DNA from: Clostridium sp. 1001275B_160808_H3
GTDB lineage: Bacteria > Bacillota > Clostridia > Clostridiales > Clostridiaceae
Length of the DNA: 64,000 bases
Direction of reading: 5' to 3'
Assembly (NCBI RefSeq): GCF_015550425.1
Contig: NZ_JADNAT010000008.1
Location: 1-64,000 of the forward strand
Shown here piece after piece: positions 26,543 through 35,176 of the stretch (positions are counted from its first letter, which is position 1; each line of letters begins with the position of its first letter). Made by a program: the position numbers and the translations under genes. A model generated the notes under the pieces. The model saw nothing but the letters and a program-made list of their open reading frames with translations. It searched no databases and was not told the DNA's origin.

Positions 26543-28171
26543 TTAAAACTTCTCTTCTTTTAGTCTTTTAACTTCTTCAGAAGCCCTTTTTTTATCAAGT
26601 TTTTTAAATAATATTTCTAAATTTAAAATTTCTCCACTCTGCTTTTCTACATAGCTCCATATAGGCTCTTCTAAACTTAAAGATTCTCTTATCTTGTTGC
26701 AAGTATAAGGTATAAAAGGTTCTAATAAGTTGGATAAATTTACAACTGACTGTATGCACTCATAAACCTTATTTTTAATTTCTTTGTTACTCTTTTCTGA
26801 TCTTGTCTTTAATAATTCATTTTCAATATATTTATTCATTTTTTTCACATAAGACATAATATCTAAAATTGCATTTTTAAACTTTCCTTCTTCTATATTA
26901 TCTCCTACATCAAAATATAAATTTAGTATTTCATTTTTGAAATCATTTGATATATTTCCATCAGGTATCTTCGAATCATAATTTTCATTTATATAATCAA
27001 TTGTTTTATTAACAAAATTACTTAATGAACTAACCAAATCTCTATTTACTACATTTATAAAATCTCTCCAAGTAAAATCAGTATCCTTTACTTCTGGAGA
27101 ATTCAATGCTAAGTAATATCTAAATTCATCAACATCATAATTATCAACTATATAGTCACCCCATATAGCCCAATTTTTAACTGACGAAAAATTTTTTCCT
27201 TCTAATTTCATATATTCGCTTGATATAACTCTCAAATTAGGATTTTTTATTCCAATTCCCGCTAATATAGCTGGAAATATTACAGTATGGAAAGGAATAT
27301 TATCTTTACCATGAACAAAGTAAACCCTTGAGTCCTCTCCCTGCCAATATTCTCTCCAATCTTCATTTCTTTCTTCTAAGCACTTCATACTAGCTGTTAA
27401 ATACCCCATTACAGCTTCAATCCAAACGAATATTTTTTTATCATCATATCCTTCTAAAGGAACATCTACTCCCCAATTAAAATCTCTTGTAACCGCTCTA
27501 TCTCTTAATCCTTCATCTAAATATCTCTTTACTATTTTTTGAGCATTTTCTCTCCACCCCTTTTGCCTAATTAAAAGTCTTCTAACGTCATTCTCAAAAC
27601 TTGAAAGTGAGAAAAATAAATGTTTTGTTTCTTTTAATATTGTTTCATTTCCGCAAAGCTTACATCTTCTATCTAAAAGTTCTTCTGAATCTATTACCTT
27701 CAAGCAGTTTTCACATTGATCTCCTGAGGCAATCTCTCCACAATGTGGACACTTTCCTTCTATATACCTGTCTGATAAAAATTCATTGCAATTTTCACAA
27801 TACGTTTGCTCAATTTCCTTTTCATATATATACTCCTTATTATATAATTCAAGGATAAATGCCTTAACCTTTTCTTCGTGATAATCAGAATGAGTCTTCT
27901 CAAACACATCGAAAGAGAATCCTAAACTATCAAAACATCTCTTAAACTCATCATGATATTTAATAGTTGCTTCTAATGGTGTTATCCCCTCTTCCTTTGC
28001 TTTCATAGTTACTGGAGTACCATGACAATCTGTTCCTGATAAAAATACAACTTCATCTCCCATAAGTCTATGATATCTGGCAATTATATCACCTGGAAGT
28101 AATACTGCAATTCTTCCTAAATGTAATGGACCATTTGCATAAGGCCATGCGTTTCCAACAATTATATTCAT
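26543..28171 (-). CDS. Methionyl-tRNA synthetase paralog with altered catalytic motifs
   Basis: The 542-aa protein has the class I MetRS body: Rossmann domain, a connective insert with two zinc knuckles (CENC..CPHC and CENC..CKLC, ~120-180), and an anticodon-binding helical domain. The adenylate-forming motif reads HLGR (~17-20) instead of HIGH/HLGH, and the KMSKS region reads KNFSSVKN. No C-terminal tRBD is present. Start ATG 28171 is chosen because GGGGG precedes it and MNIIVGNAWPYANG is the family N-terminus. It follows the canonical metG on the same strand. It may be a second MetRS, an inhibitor-tolerant form, or a repurposed ligase. Confidence 0.8.
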   Translation of the reverse strand: MNIIVGNAWPYANGPLHLGRIAVLLPGDIIARYHRLMGDEVVFLSGTDCHGTPVTMKAKEEGITPLEATIKYHDEFKRCFDSLGFSFDVFEKTHSDYHEEKVKAFILELYNKEYIYEKEIEQTYCENCNEFLSDRYIEGKCPHCGEIASGDQCENCLKVIDSEELLDRRCKLCGNETILKETKHLFFSLSSFENDVRRLLIRQKGWRENAQKIVKRYLDEGLRDRAVTRDFNWGVDVPLEGYDDKKIFVWIEAVMGYLTASMKCLEERNEDWREYWQGEDSRVYFVHGKDNIPFHTVIFPAILAGIGIKNPNLRVISSEYMKLEGKNFSSVKNWAIWGDYIVDNYDVDEFRYYLALNSPEVKDTDFTWRDFINVVNRDLVSSLSNFVNKTIDYINENYDSKIPDGNISNDFKNEILNLYFDVGDNIEEGKFKNAILDIMSYVKKMNKYIENELLKTRSEKSNKEIKNKVYECIQSVVNLSNLLEPFIPYTCNKIRESLSLEEPIWSYVEKQSGEILNLEILFKKLDKKRASEEVKRLKEEKF

Positions 28172-28225
28172 AAAAACCCCCTTATATTTAATTGACAATT
28201 TATAATGCACAATTGATAATTATGG

Positions 28226-28298
28226 AGAAAACTCAGCTAATAGCTGAGTTTTTGTAATAAATATATTATTAGAAATTTCTCCTTTTGGAGAAATTTCA
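28226..28298. terminator. Two consecutive hairpins between metG and its paralog
   Basis: Hairpin 1: AAAACTCAGCTA (28228-28239) with TAGCTGAGTTTT (28241-28252). Hairpin 2: AAATTTCTCC (28273-28282), loop TTTT, GGAGAAATTT (28287-28296). They probably limit read-through from metG. The flanks carry AATTGTCCATTGTCAATTATCC-like words similar to a dispersed clostridial intergenic repeat. Confidence 0.65.
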
Positions 28299-28341
28299 TC
28301 CAAAATTGTCCATTGTCAATTATCCATTATTCATTCTTTAA

Positions 28342-30285
28342 TTATCTAACTACGCTTCCTGTTGGTAGTTCTCCTGGATTTACTAATTTTAGTAAGCTAT
28401 CATCATCTGTTGATGCTGCTAATATCATACCTTGTGATAATTCTCCTCTTAATGTTACAGGTTTTAGGTTTGCTACTAATACTACATATTTACCAACTAA
28501 GTCTTCTGGTTTGTAGTATTGTGCTATTCCTGAAACTACCTGTCTTTCTTCTCCATTTAAATCTACTTTTAGTTTTAATAACTTTTTAGCTTTCTTTATA
28601 GGCTCACATTCTAATACTTTTACTACTCTTAAGTCTATTTTTTCGAAGTCTTCTATAGTTATTTCTTCTTTAATTGGAGTTATTTCTCTCTTTTCTTCCT
28701 TTTTATTAGCTGCTAATTGTGCTTCTCTTAATGCTTCTAACTCTGCTATTTTTTTATCTACGTCTATTCTTGGGAATAAAGCTTCACCTTTTTGAACCTT
28801 AGTTCCAACTATTGTTCCATTAAAATCATTTAATGATTCAAATGTAATATTGCTTGCATTTATTTGCTCATTAATTTTCTTACTTGTATCTGGTAAGAAT
28901 GCAGATAATAAAACTGATGAGAATCTTAAGCTTTCTATTAAGTTATATAAAACTGTTCCAAGTCTTTCTTTCTTATCTTCGTCCTTAGCTAATATCCAAG
29001 GAGTTGTTTCATCTATATACTTGTTTGCTCTACCTATTAATTCAAATATATTTTCTAATGCTTCTGGAATTCTTAAGTCATCTATAGCCTTATTAACTTT
29101 CTTTGGAGTTTCTAATGCTAAGCTTATTAATTCATCATCTATAGCTTCTTTTACATTATTGTTTGGGATTACTCCATCAAAATATTTTTCAATCATAGCT
29201 ACAGTTCTTGATAATAAGTTTCCTAAGTCATTACATAGATCTGAATTTATCTTCTTTATAAATATCTCATTATTAAATAATCCATCTGATCCAAACGGTA
29301 TTTCTCTTAATAGATAATATCTAACTGCATCAACACCAAAGTTTTCAACTAATGTTACTGGATCAACTACATTACCTTTAGATTTAGACATCTTTCCCCC
29401 ATCAACAAGTAACCATCCATGACCGAATACTTGCTTTGGCAATGGTAAATCTAATGCCATTAACATAATTGGCCAATAAATAGTATGGAATCTTAAAATA
29501 TCCTTACCAATTAAATGTACATCAGCAGGCCAATATTTATCGTATAAATCTTTGTTATCACTACCATATCCTAAGGCAGTTATATAGTTTGAAAGTGCAT
29601 CTATCCAAACATATACAACATGGTTTTCATCAAATGTTACAGGAACTCCCCAGTTAAAGCTAGTTCTTGAAACACAAAGATCTTGTAATCCTGGCTTTAA
29701 GAAATTATTAACCATTTCATTTTTTCTTGATTCTGGTTGTATAAAATCTGGATGAGTTTCAATATACTCCATTAACTTATCAGCATAATTACTCATCTTA
29801 AAGAAGTAAGCTTCTTCCTTTGATTTTTCTACTGGTCTACCACAATCAGGACAATTTCCATTAACTAATTGAGTTTCTGTCCAGAAAGATTCACATGGAG
29901 TACAATATAAACCTTCATATGATGATTTATAAATATCTCCCTTGTCATATAATTTTTTAAATATATCTTGAACAGCTTTTATATGATAATCATCAGTTGT
30001 TCTGATAAACTTATCATAGCTAATATTCATCATCTTCCATAAATCTTTTATTCCTGATACTATTTCATCTACGTGCTCTTTTGGTGTTATTCCCTTTTCT
30101 TCTGCTATCCTTTGTATCTTTTGACCATGTTCATCTGTTCCAGTCAAAAACATTACATCATATCCAGTTAATCTCTTATATCTTGCAAGAGCATCTGCTG
30201 CTACAGTTGTATAAGTGTTTCCAATATGAAGTTTAGTTGATGGATAATAAATTGGTGTAGTTATATAATATGTCTTTTTACACAT
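28342..30285 (-). CDS. metG: Methionyl-tRNA synthetase
   Basis: Charges tRNA-Met for translation. The ~647-aa protein has the class I signature HIGN within PSTKLHIGNTYTT, a single zinc knuckle (CTPC..CPDC), the KMSKSKGNV loop (~290), an anticodon-binding domain and a C-terminal tRNA-binding (tRBD/EMAP) domain starting near 545 (FEKIDLRVVKV). I place the start at ATG 30285 since GGGAGGAG (30292-30299) is its ribosome binding site. A Met-specific T-box leader precedes it. Confidence 0.96.
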   Translation of the reverse strand: MCKKTYYITTPIYYPSTKLHIGNTYTTVAADALARYKRLTGYDVMFLTGTDEHGQKIQRIAEEKGITPKEHVDEIVSGIKDLWKMMNISYDKFIRTTDDYHIKAVQDIFKKLYDKGDIYKSSYEGLYCTPCESFWTETQLVNGNCPDCGRPVEKSKEEAYFFKMSNYADKLMEYIETHPDFIQPESRKNEMVNNFLKPGLQDLCVSRTSFNWGVPVTFDENHVVYVWIDALSNYITALGYGSDNKDLYDKYWPADVHLIGKDILRFHTIYWPIMLMALDLPLPKQVFGHGWLLVDGGKMSKSKGNVVDPVTLVENFGVDAVRYYLLREIPFGSDGLFNNEIFIKKINSDLCNDLGNLLSRTVAMIEKYFDGVIPNNNVKEAIDDELISLALETPKKVNKAIDDLRIPEALENIFELIGRANKYIDETTPWILAKDEDKKERLGTVLYNLIESLRFSSVLLSAFLPDTSKKINEQINASNITFESLNDFNGTIVGTKVQKGEALFPRIDVDKKIAELEALREAQLAANKKEEKREITPIKEEITIEDFEKIDLRVVKVLECEPIKKAKKLLKLKVDLNGEERQVVSGIAQYYKPEDLVGKYVVLVANLKPVTLRGELSQGMILAASTDDDSLLKLVNPGELPTGSVVR

Positions 30286-30315
30286 ACCATTTCTCCTCCC
30301 TAACATTGTTATCTT

Positions 30316-30592
30316 CTTTATAATAAAAAAATCTCTATATAGGTATATTAAGACCTATATAGAGACGTATTATACGTGTTACCACTCTAATTCATACTTA
30401 TTTCACAATAAATATCTCAATAGGTGAATTTAATCACCCTGCAATATAACGGTTGCTCCCGTATTTCTCTAACATTTATAGCTCAAGAAATATGCTCCAA
30501 GTCCATCTTCATAAAGATTCTTGTCGCTAGCTTTCACCTTACCTAGCTCTCTTTAAGACATTCTTTCTTTACTACTCTTCTTTTCATCGCAT
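30316..30592 (-). promoter_or_regulatory. T-box leader (Met) of metG
   Basis: On the minus strand, Stem I begins with GAGAGCTAG and GGTGAAAGCTAGC and carries specifier ATG within GAAGATGGACTTGGAG (codon 30504-30506). The T-box sequence AGAGTGGTAACACG is at 30375-30388, and the terminator stem TCTCTATATAGGT/ACCTATATAGAGA with a T run ends at ~30321. Uncharged tRNA-Met should favour antitermination and raise metG. Confidence 0.93.
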
Positions 30593-30653
30593 TTTTTATT
30601 TATTATTATGATATTCTATATTAAAAATACTGTCAATTCTTTTTAATACATCA

Positions 30654-30992
30654 TTATTTATCAAATTTCTTTTTTATTAGCTTATCTATCATTGTCCTTG
30701 ATAATAAGACCATAAATAAACTAAATAGCAATATAAATGTAAAAGTGTTTTCACCAATTATAAATAATAATATTGCATTAAAAATAAATACCCCTGTACC
30801 TACAGCTCCATATATTTTAGCTGCTAATTTATTTGAATACTCCCATGAATATTTATCCTTTAATGAATACTTATTTTTATATCCAATTTTCGTATCTGGA
30901 TATTTAGTAGAACTCGCTTCAAATAGTCCCCCTAAAATAAACATCCCTAATGGAATTATTTCTACTATTAATAAATAAAGCCAAAAACTCAT
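30654..30992 (-). CDS. SdpI/YhfL-like small membrane protein
   Basis: 112-aa protein with three hydrophobic segments (~4-22, ~58-78, ~82-100). The loop GYKNKYSLKDKYSWEYSN (~37-54) has the G-Y/F-(R/K) and W-x(2)-(A/S)N pattern of the SdpI family, in which Bacillus SdpI gives immunity to the SdpC toxin. No toxin gene is nearby, so an immunity role is not supported. It stands alone, divergent from the FUSC-like pair. The family call is moderate. Confidence 0.6.
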   Translation of the reverse strand: MSFWLYLLIVEIIPLGMFILGGLFEASSTKYPDTKIGYKNKYSLKDKYSWEYSNKLAAKIYGAVGTGVFIFNAILLFIIGENTFTFILLFSLFMVLLSRTMIDKLIKKKFDK

Positions 30993-31062
30993 ATAATCAA
31001 TCCTTATTAAACATATTTGTAATATTTATATTTTATAATATCAATAACTGCATCTGCAATAT

Positions 31063-31122
31063 ATATTTATAAGTATGTGGTTACTATTTATTTCTATTTA
31101 GTAACTACATACTTATAAATAT
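31063..31122. repeat. 24-bp inverted repeat in a divergent promoter region
   Basis: ATATTTATAAGTATGT.. (31063-31086) pairs with 31099-31122 with one G-T position and a 12-nt loop. It sits between divergently transcribed genes and has no T run on either side, so it is not a terminator. It could be an operator or a cruciform-forming dyad. Confidence 0.6.
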
Positions 31123-31249
31123 AATTGTTACTCTAAAGGCACTTACACTTTTTTACATAATCCCATCAACCTAAGTTATATTTCCATGCTAATTTTGTAT
31201 AATCTATATGATATAATATGTATAAGGGATTGGGATTGGAGTTGATGCT

Positions 31250-31762
31250 ATGGAAAAATTTGAATTACCTCATCTAGGTTCTAGAAATATTAAAACAGGA
31301 CTTTCAGTTTTAATTTGCCTTATATTTTGGCCAAATTCTCTTTTTGCCGCAATAGCAGCTGTAATCTGTATGCAAGATACAGTAGAAAATTCAGTTAAAA
31401 TTGGCCTTAATAGATTGATAGGTACTTTACTTGGTGGTACATTAGGAGTTTTATTACTTTTCACAATTAACAAATTAAATTTAACATCATTTGCAACAGT
31501 AATAACTGCTTTAGGTGTATCACTAATAATTTATATTTGTAATATTATAAAAAAGCCTGCTGCGTGTTCTATTGCTTCTATTGTATTGATTGGGATACTT
31601 ATTTCTCATAGATATGATGATCCATTAATGTATTCTATTAGAAGAACTGTAGAAACAGCATTTGGAATAATAATTGCTCTAATTATTAACAAATATATTC
31701 ATCCACCAAAAAGTAAAAAACAAAAGACAAATGAAAAATTAGAAAATGTAAATAATAAATAA
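31250..31762 (+). CDS. FUSC/aromatic acid exporter-like membrane protein, copy 1
   Basis: 170-aa membrane protein with about four hydrophobic segments. The conserved start GSRNIKTGLSVLICLIFWPNS and QDTVENSVKIGLNRLIGT matches the N-terminal membrane half of FUSC/YccS/ArAE-type exporters, without a cytoplasmic C-terminal domain. Half-size proteins of this kind may act as dimers. A second, related gene follows 37 bp later. A -10 (TATAAT near 31214) precedes it. Substrate unknown. Confidence 0.75.
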   Translation: MEKFELPHLGSRNIKTGLSVLICLIFWPNSLFAAIAAVICMQDTVENSVKIGLNRLIGTLLGGTLGVLLLFTINKLNLTSFATVITALGVSLIIYICNIIKKPAACSIASIVLIGILISHRYDDPLMYSIRRTVETAFGIIIALIINKYIHPPKSKKQKTNEKLENVNNK

Positions 31763-31799
31763 AATAAATATATTTACAAAAGATTAAGGAGAAAATAAT

Positions 31800-32291
31800 A
31801 TGAATTTCATGATTCCTAAAGTTGGACTTAGAACCATAAAAACTGCAGTTTCAGTATTTCTGTGCTTATTACTATTTCCTAATGAGCCTTTCTTCGCTTG
31901 TTTAACTGCTGTTATCTGTGTACAAGATACAGTTGCAAACTCAGTTAAAATGGCAATAAACAGAGGCCTTGGAACAATAGTTGGAGCAATTATAGGATTA
32001 TTATTTTTAATTATTTGTAGATACTTCAAATTTAATATTGAATTCATGACTTTAAGTAAGATATTAATTTATATATCTATATCTATCGGTATCATAGTAG
32101 TTATCTATTCTTGTAACTTACTAAAAAAGCCTGGAGCAATTAATGTATCATGCATTGCATTTCTTGGAGTAACTACTATTCACGCTTTCACAGACCCATT
32201 CTATTATGCAGTTAATAGAATAATAGAAACTCTTTTTGGTATTTTAATAGCATTACTTGTTAATAAATTTATTTTACCACCTAAGGAGTAA
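31800..32291 (+). CDS. FUSC/aromatic acid exporter-like membrane protein, copy 2
   Basis: 163-aa paralog of the preceding gene with the same layout (GLRTIKTAVSVFLCL, QDTVANSVKMAINRGLGT, KKPGAINVSCIAFLGV, NRIIETLFGILIALLVNKF). AAGGAG precedes ATG 31800. The two copies differ enough to be an old duplication, and their pairing suggests a heteromeric exporter (inference). A hairpin terminator follows at 32343. Confidence 0.75.
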   Translation: MNFMIPKVGLRTIKTAVSVFLCLLLFPNEPFFACLTAVICVQDTVANSVKMAINRGLGTIVGAIIGLLFLIICRYFKFNIEFMTLSKILIYISISIGIIVVIYSCNLLKKPGAINVSCIAFLGVTTIHAFTDPFYYAVNRIIETLFGILIALLVNKFILPPKE

Positions 32292-32342
32292 CTTCTTATG
32301 ATAAGAAAACTTGGTTGTAGCAAAATAAATTTTGATATTAAC

Positions 32343-32380
32343 CAGTAAAAATGGAAGTTCTAATTCGAGCCTCCATTTTG
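32343..32380 (+). terminator. Terminator of the FUSC-like pair
   Basis: Stem AAAATGGA (32347-32354) with TCCATTTT (32372-32379). Confidence 0.55.
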
Positions 32381-32499
32381 CGCATATATAATATACACCA
32401 AAATTTCTATTTAAATTTAAAAACATCTTTAATTAAGTAAAATTAACGGTTTAAAAAAGGCTCTCGTTTCGTAATCCACTTTATAAAAAGTTAATATGC

Positions 32500-32536
32500 A
32501 AGTATAAAGGGAGTCGCGAAACGCGACCGCCCTTTC
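32500..32536. repeat. GC-rich hairpin in a convergent gap
   Basis: AAAGGG..GTCGCG-AAA-CGCGAC..CCCTTT forms a strong hairpin, far more GC-rich than its surroundings. No T run follows on either strand. The 352-bp gap (32292-32643) otherwise holds only the terminator at 32343 and AT-rich sequence. Confidence 0.6.
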
Positions 32537-32643
32537 ATAAAATAAAAAATTCACTTTTTCAAGATACTAAAGCTTACTTGAAATTTAATAAATTAAATCT
32601 TAAATTAAATAGATTTATAAGACTGTACCTTTTTCATTAATAA

Positions 32644-34410
32644 CTATATCTCTCTTGTTTGAATTTTTAGGAATTCCTTTTCTTCATCATTCAGATATGG
32701 ATTTAACTTTTCAAATACAGTTTTATGATAGTTATTTAACCAATCCTTTTCTTCGTTTGTAAGCATTTCTACAATTACTCCATTTAAGTCTATTGGACAG
32801 TATGATATCGTCTTAAATCTATAGAACTCTCCAAACTCTTTAGAATTTATATCTTCTACCACTAAAAGAGTATTTTCTATTCTTATTCCATGCTTACCTT
32901 CCTTGTACACACCAGGCTCATTAGTTATTATCATTCCTGGTTCTAATACTGTTAAATTTCCTTCTGGTCTTATTCCCTGTGGTCCCTCATGGACATTCAA
33001 GAAGTATCCAACACCATGACCTGTTCCACACTTATAATCTATTCCATAATTCCATAATGGCCTTCTAGCTAATATATCTAAATTCATTCCTGTAGTACCT
33101 TTTAAGAATTTTGCTGTTGATAAAGCTATATGTCCTTTTAGTACAAGGGTAAAATCTCTCTTTTCTTCTTCAGTTACATTTCCTAAAATAAAAGTTCTAG
33201 TTATATCTGTTGTTCCATCAAGATATTGCCCACCAGAATCTACAAGAAACAGCCCTTCTTCTTTTAACTCATAGTCAGTTACTTCCGTCGCTGAATAATG
33301 CATCATAGCTGCATGATCTTTATAACCTGCTATAGTCCCAAAGCTGTCACCCTTGTAGTTCTCTCCTTTAGATCTAAATTCAGTTAACTTTTTACTTGCT
33401 GATATTTCTGTTACCTTTTCTTTTCCTAGAGTATCATTTAACCATTTTATAAATTTAACCATAGCAATACCATCTCTAACTTGAGATTTTTCAGTATTTG
33501 CTATTTCAACTTCATTTTTTATAGCCTTTAATTTTGTAGTAATATTCATTTCATTTATCACTTTTATATCACCACTTAAGCATGAATATATCTTAGCATT
33601 TACTTTATTTAGATCCAACATAGTCGTACCCTTTATTAATTTCACATGCTCTTCTATTTCATCATATTCATATATTTCAAAGCCTTCATTTTTCAGCTTC
33701 TCTCTTGTATAATTATCTACCTTATCATTATTTATATATAAGTTTGCATGACTTTCATTTATAAGAACATAAGAAAGTGCTACGGGATTAAATTTAACAT
33801 CATTTCCTCTAATATTACAAAGCCATGCTATATCATCTAAAGAAGATATTATATAATTTTTAGCACCTTTTTCTTTCATATATTTTCTAACTTGCTGTAA
33901 TTTTTCTGAAGCATATTTACCAGAATAAACTTCATCATGTATAAATATTTTACCTTTTGGTAATTCAGGCCTTGTTATCCAAATATCTTTTAATAAATCG
34001 TACTCCATGCTAATACTAAAATTATTTTCTTTAGCAATGTCTAAAAATACTTTGTATTGATTAACTGAAAATAATCTTCCATCAAACCCCAAAGTTTTTT
34101 CAGATTTAATATTTTCCTTTATCCATTCTTCAATAGTTGGATATCCAGGAGTTCTCATTTTCATAAGCAAAATTCCGCTTCCATCAAGTTCTCTTTCTGC
34201 CTGAATAAAATATCTACCATCAGTCCATAAAAATGCTTCTTTTAACCCAACCAAGAGTACTCCTGCTGAACCTGTAAATCCTGATATAAATTCTCTTCCC
34301 TTAAAATACTCAGCAACATATTCGCTTTGATGTGAATCGCTACTTGGAATAATATAATAATCTATTTTCCCTTTTTTCATAAATTCTCTAAGCTTTTCTA
34401 AATTATTCAT
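32644..34410 (-). CDS. Aminopeptidase P (long, three-domain M24B)
   Basis: ~588-aa metallopeptidase that removes N-terminal residues ahead of proline. Two creatinase-like N-terminal domains (~1-300) precede the M24 pita-bread domain, in which the metal-binding positions appear in VDSGGQYLDGTTDITRT, GTGHGVGYFLNVHEGP and ITNEPGVY, with Glu in HGIRIENTL. This long form is the type known from eukaryotes and some bacteria. Start ATG 34410 is preferred over 34425 because AAAGGAG precedes it. A second, shorter aminopeptidase P is at 37285. Confidence 0.93.
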   Translation of the reverse strand: MNNLEKLREFMKKGKIDYYIIPSSDSHQSEYVAEYFKGREFISGFTGSAGVLLVGLKEAFLWTDGRYFIQAERELDGSGILLMKMRTPGYPTIEEWIKENIKSEKTLGFDGRLFSVNQYKVFLDIAKENNFSISMEYDLLKDIWITRPELPKGKIFIHDEVYSGKYASEKLQQVRKYMKEKGAKNYIISSLDDIAWLCNIRGNDVKFNPVALSYVLINESHANLYINNDKVDNYTREKLKNEGFEIYEYDEIEEHVKLIKGTTMLDLNKVNAKIYSCLSGDIKVINEMNITTKLKAIKNEVEIANTEKSQVRDGIAMVKFIKWLNDTLGKEKVTEISASKKLTEFRSKGENYKGDSFGTIAGYKDHAAMMHYSATEVTDYELKEEGLFLVDSGGQYLDGTTDITRTFILGNVTEEEKRDFTLVLKGHIALSTAKFLKGTTGMNLDILARRPLWNYGIDYKCGTGHGVGYFLNVHEGPQGIRPEGNLTVLEPGMIITNEPGVYKEGKHGIRIENTLLVVEDINSKEFGEFYRFKTISYCPIDLNGVIVEMLTNEEKDWLNNYHKTVFEKLNPYLNDEEKEFLKIQTREI

Positions 34411-34584
34411 ATTTTCTCCTTTCATAATCTTATATATTTTTTATAAATAATATTATATCTATATATTTCATGATAATCTATACATTCATTTCACCCTAAA
34501 TATAGTATATTTTTACAAAAATTGTTGATTTAGTTATAGTTTTTTTATATAATTTATTTGTTGTATAAAAAGGGGGAGACTTAT

Positions 34585-35040
34585 ATGGGAGACTTATCTA
34601 AATTTAAAGATTTTATTGTAGAAGCTAAGAAAAACACTTATGCTTCTGGAGCTAAGAAAGAAAAATCATCTAGACCAAACTCAAAAGACTACGCTTATAA
34701 AAAATATAATTATTATTACCTTGATAGTCATGTTGGAGATAAGGAATTCATAGGCGAGGAATTAGTTTGGCTTAATGAAAAGGTTTGCTGGGGGATGAAT
34801 TATAAAGGACAAGTTCTTCTTAATGAAACACCATCTGGATTTAACAAGTTTTTAAAAAAAGCTTTAAAAAATGTATCCGAAGATTCTCCATTCAGAGGCC
34901 CAAAATATTTTGAAGATGAAGATTTTATTTATGAATGTAAGTGGGATGGAGATTTATCCTTATTTAATGGAGTTGAATCAATATCTCATAAAGGAAATGA
35001 AGTATTCAGACTTTATTTCCATGGTGGAAACCTTAAATAA
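34585..35040 (+). CDS. DUF5680-type protein
   Basis: 151-aa protein with the features of the DUF5680 family: FKDFIVEAKKNTYASG at the start, then DYAYKKYNYYYLDSHVGDKEFIGEELVW and NPCWGMNYKG-like (here VCWGMNYKG) strands. Function unknown; the domain sometimes follows an HTH in other genomes, but none is present here. Start ATG 34585 is preferred because GGGGGAG precedes it. Single gene with terminator. Confidence 0.8.
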   Translation: MGDLSKFKDFIVEAKKNTYASGAKKEKSSRPNSKDYAYKKYNYYYLDSHVGDKEFIGEELVWLNEKVCWGMNYKGQVLLNETPSGFNKFLKKALKNVSEDSPFRGPKYFEDEDFIYECKWDGDLSLFNGVESISHKGNEVFRLYFHGGNLK

Positions 35041-35055
35041 ATATTTCCAACTTAG

Positions 35056-35093
35056 AATGAAGCTCTACAAATAAACATCTTGTAGAGCTTCAT
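35056..35093 (+). terminator. Terminator of the DUF5680 gene
   Basis: Stem GAAGCTCTACAA (35059-35070) with TTGTAGAGCTTC (35080-35091) and a short T-rich tail. Confidence 0.8.
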
Positions 35094-35176
35094 TTACTAT
35101 ATATGGTATTTCAAATCTTTAATATAACTAGACTATAATACTAGTTAATTATTATTCCAAGTTAATTTATCATTTT

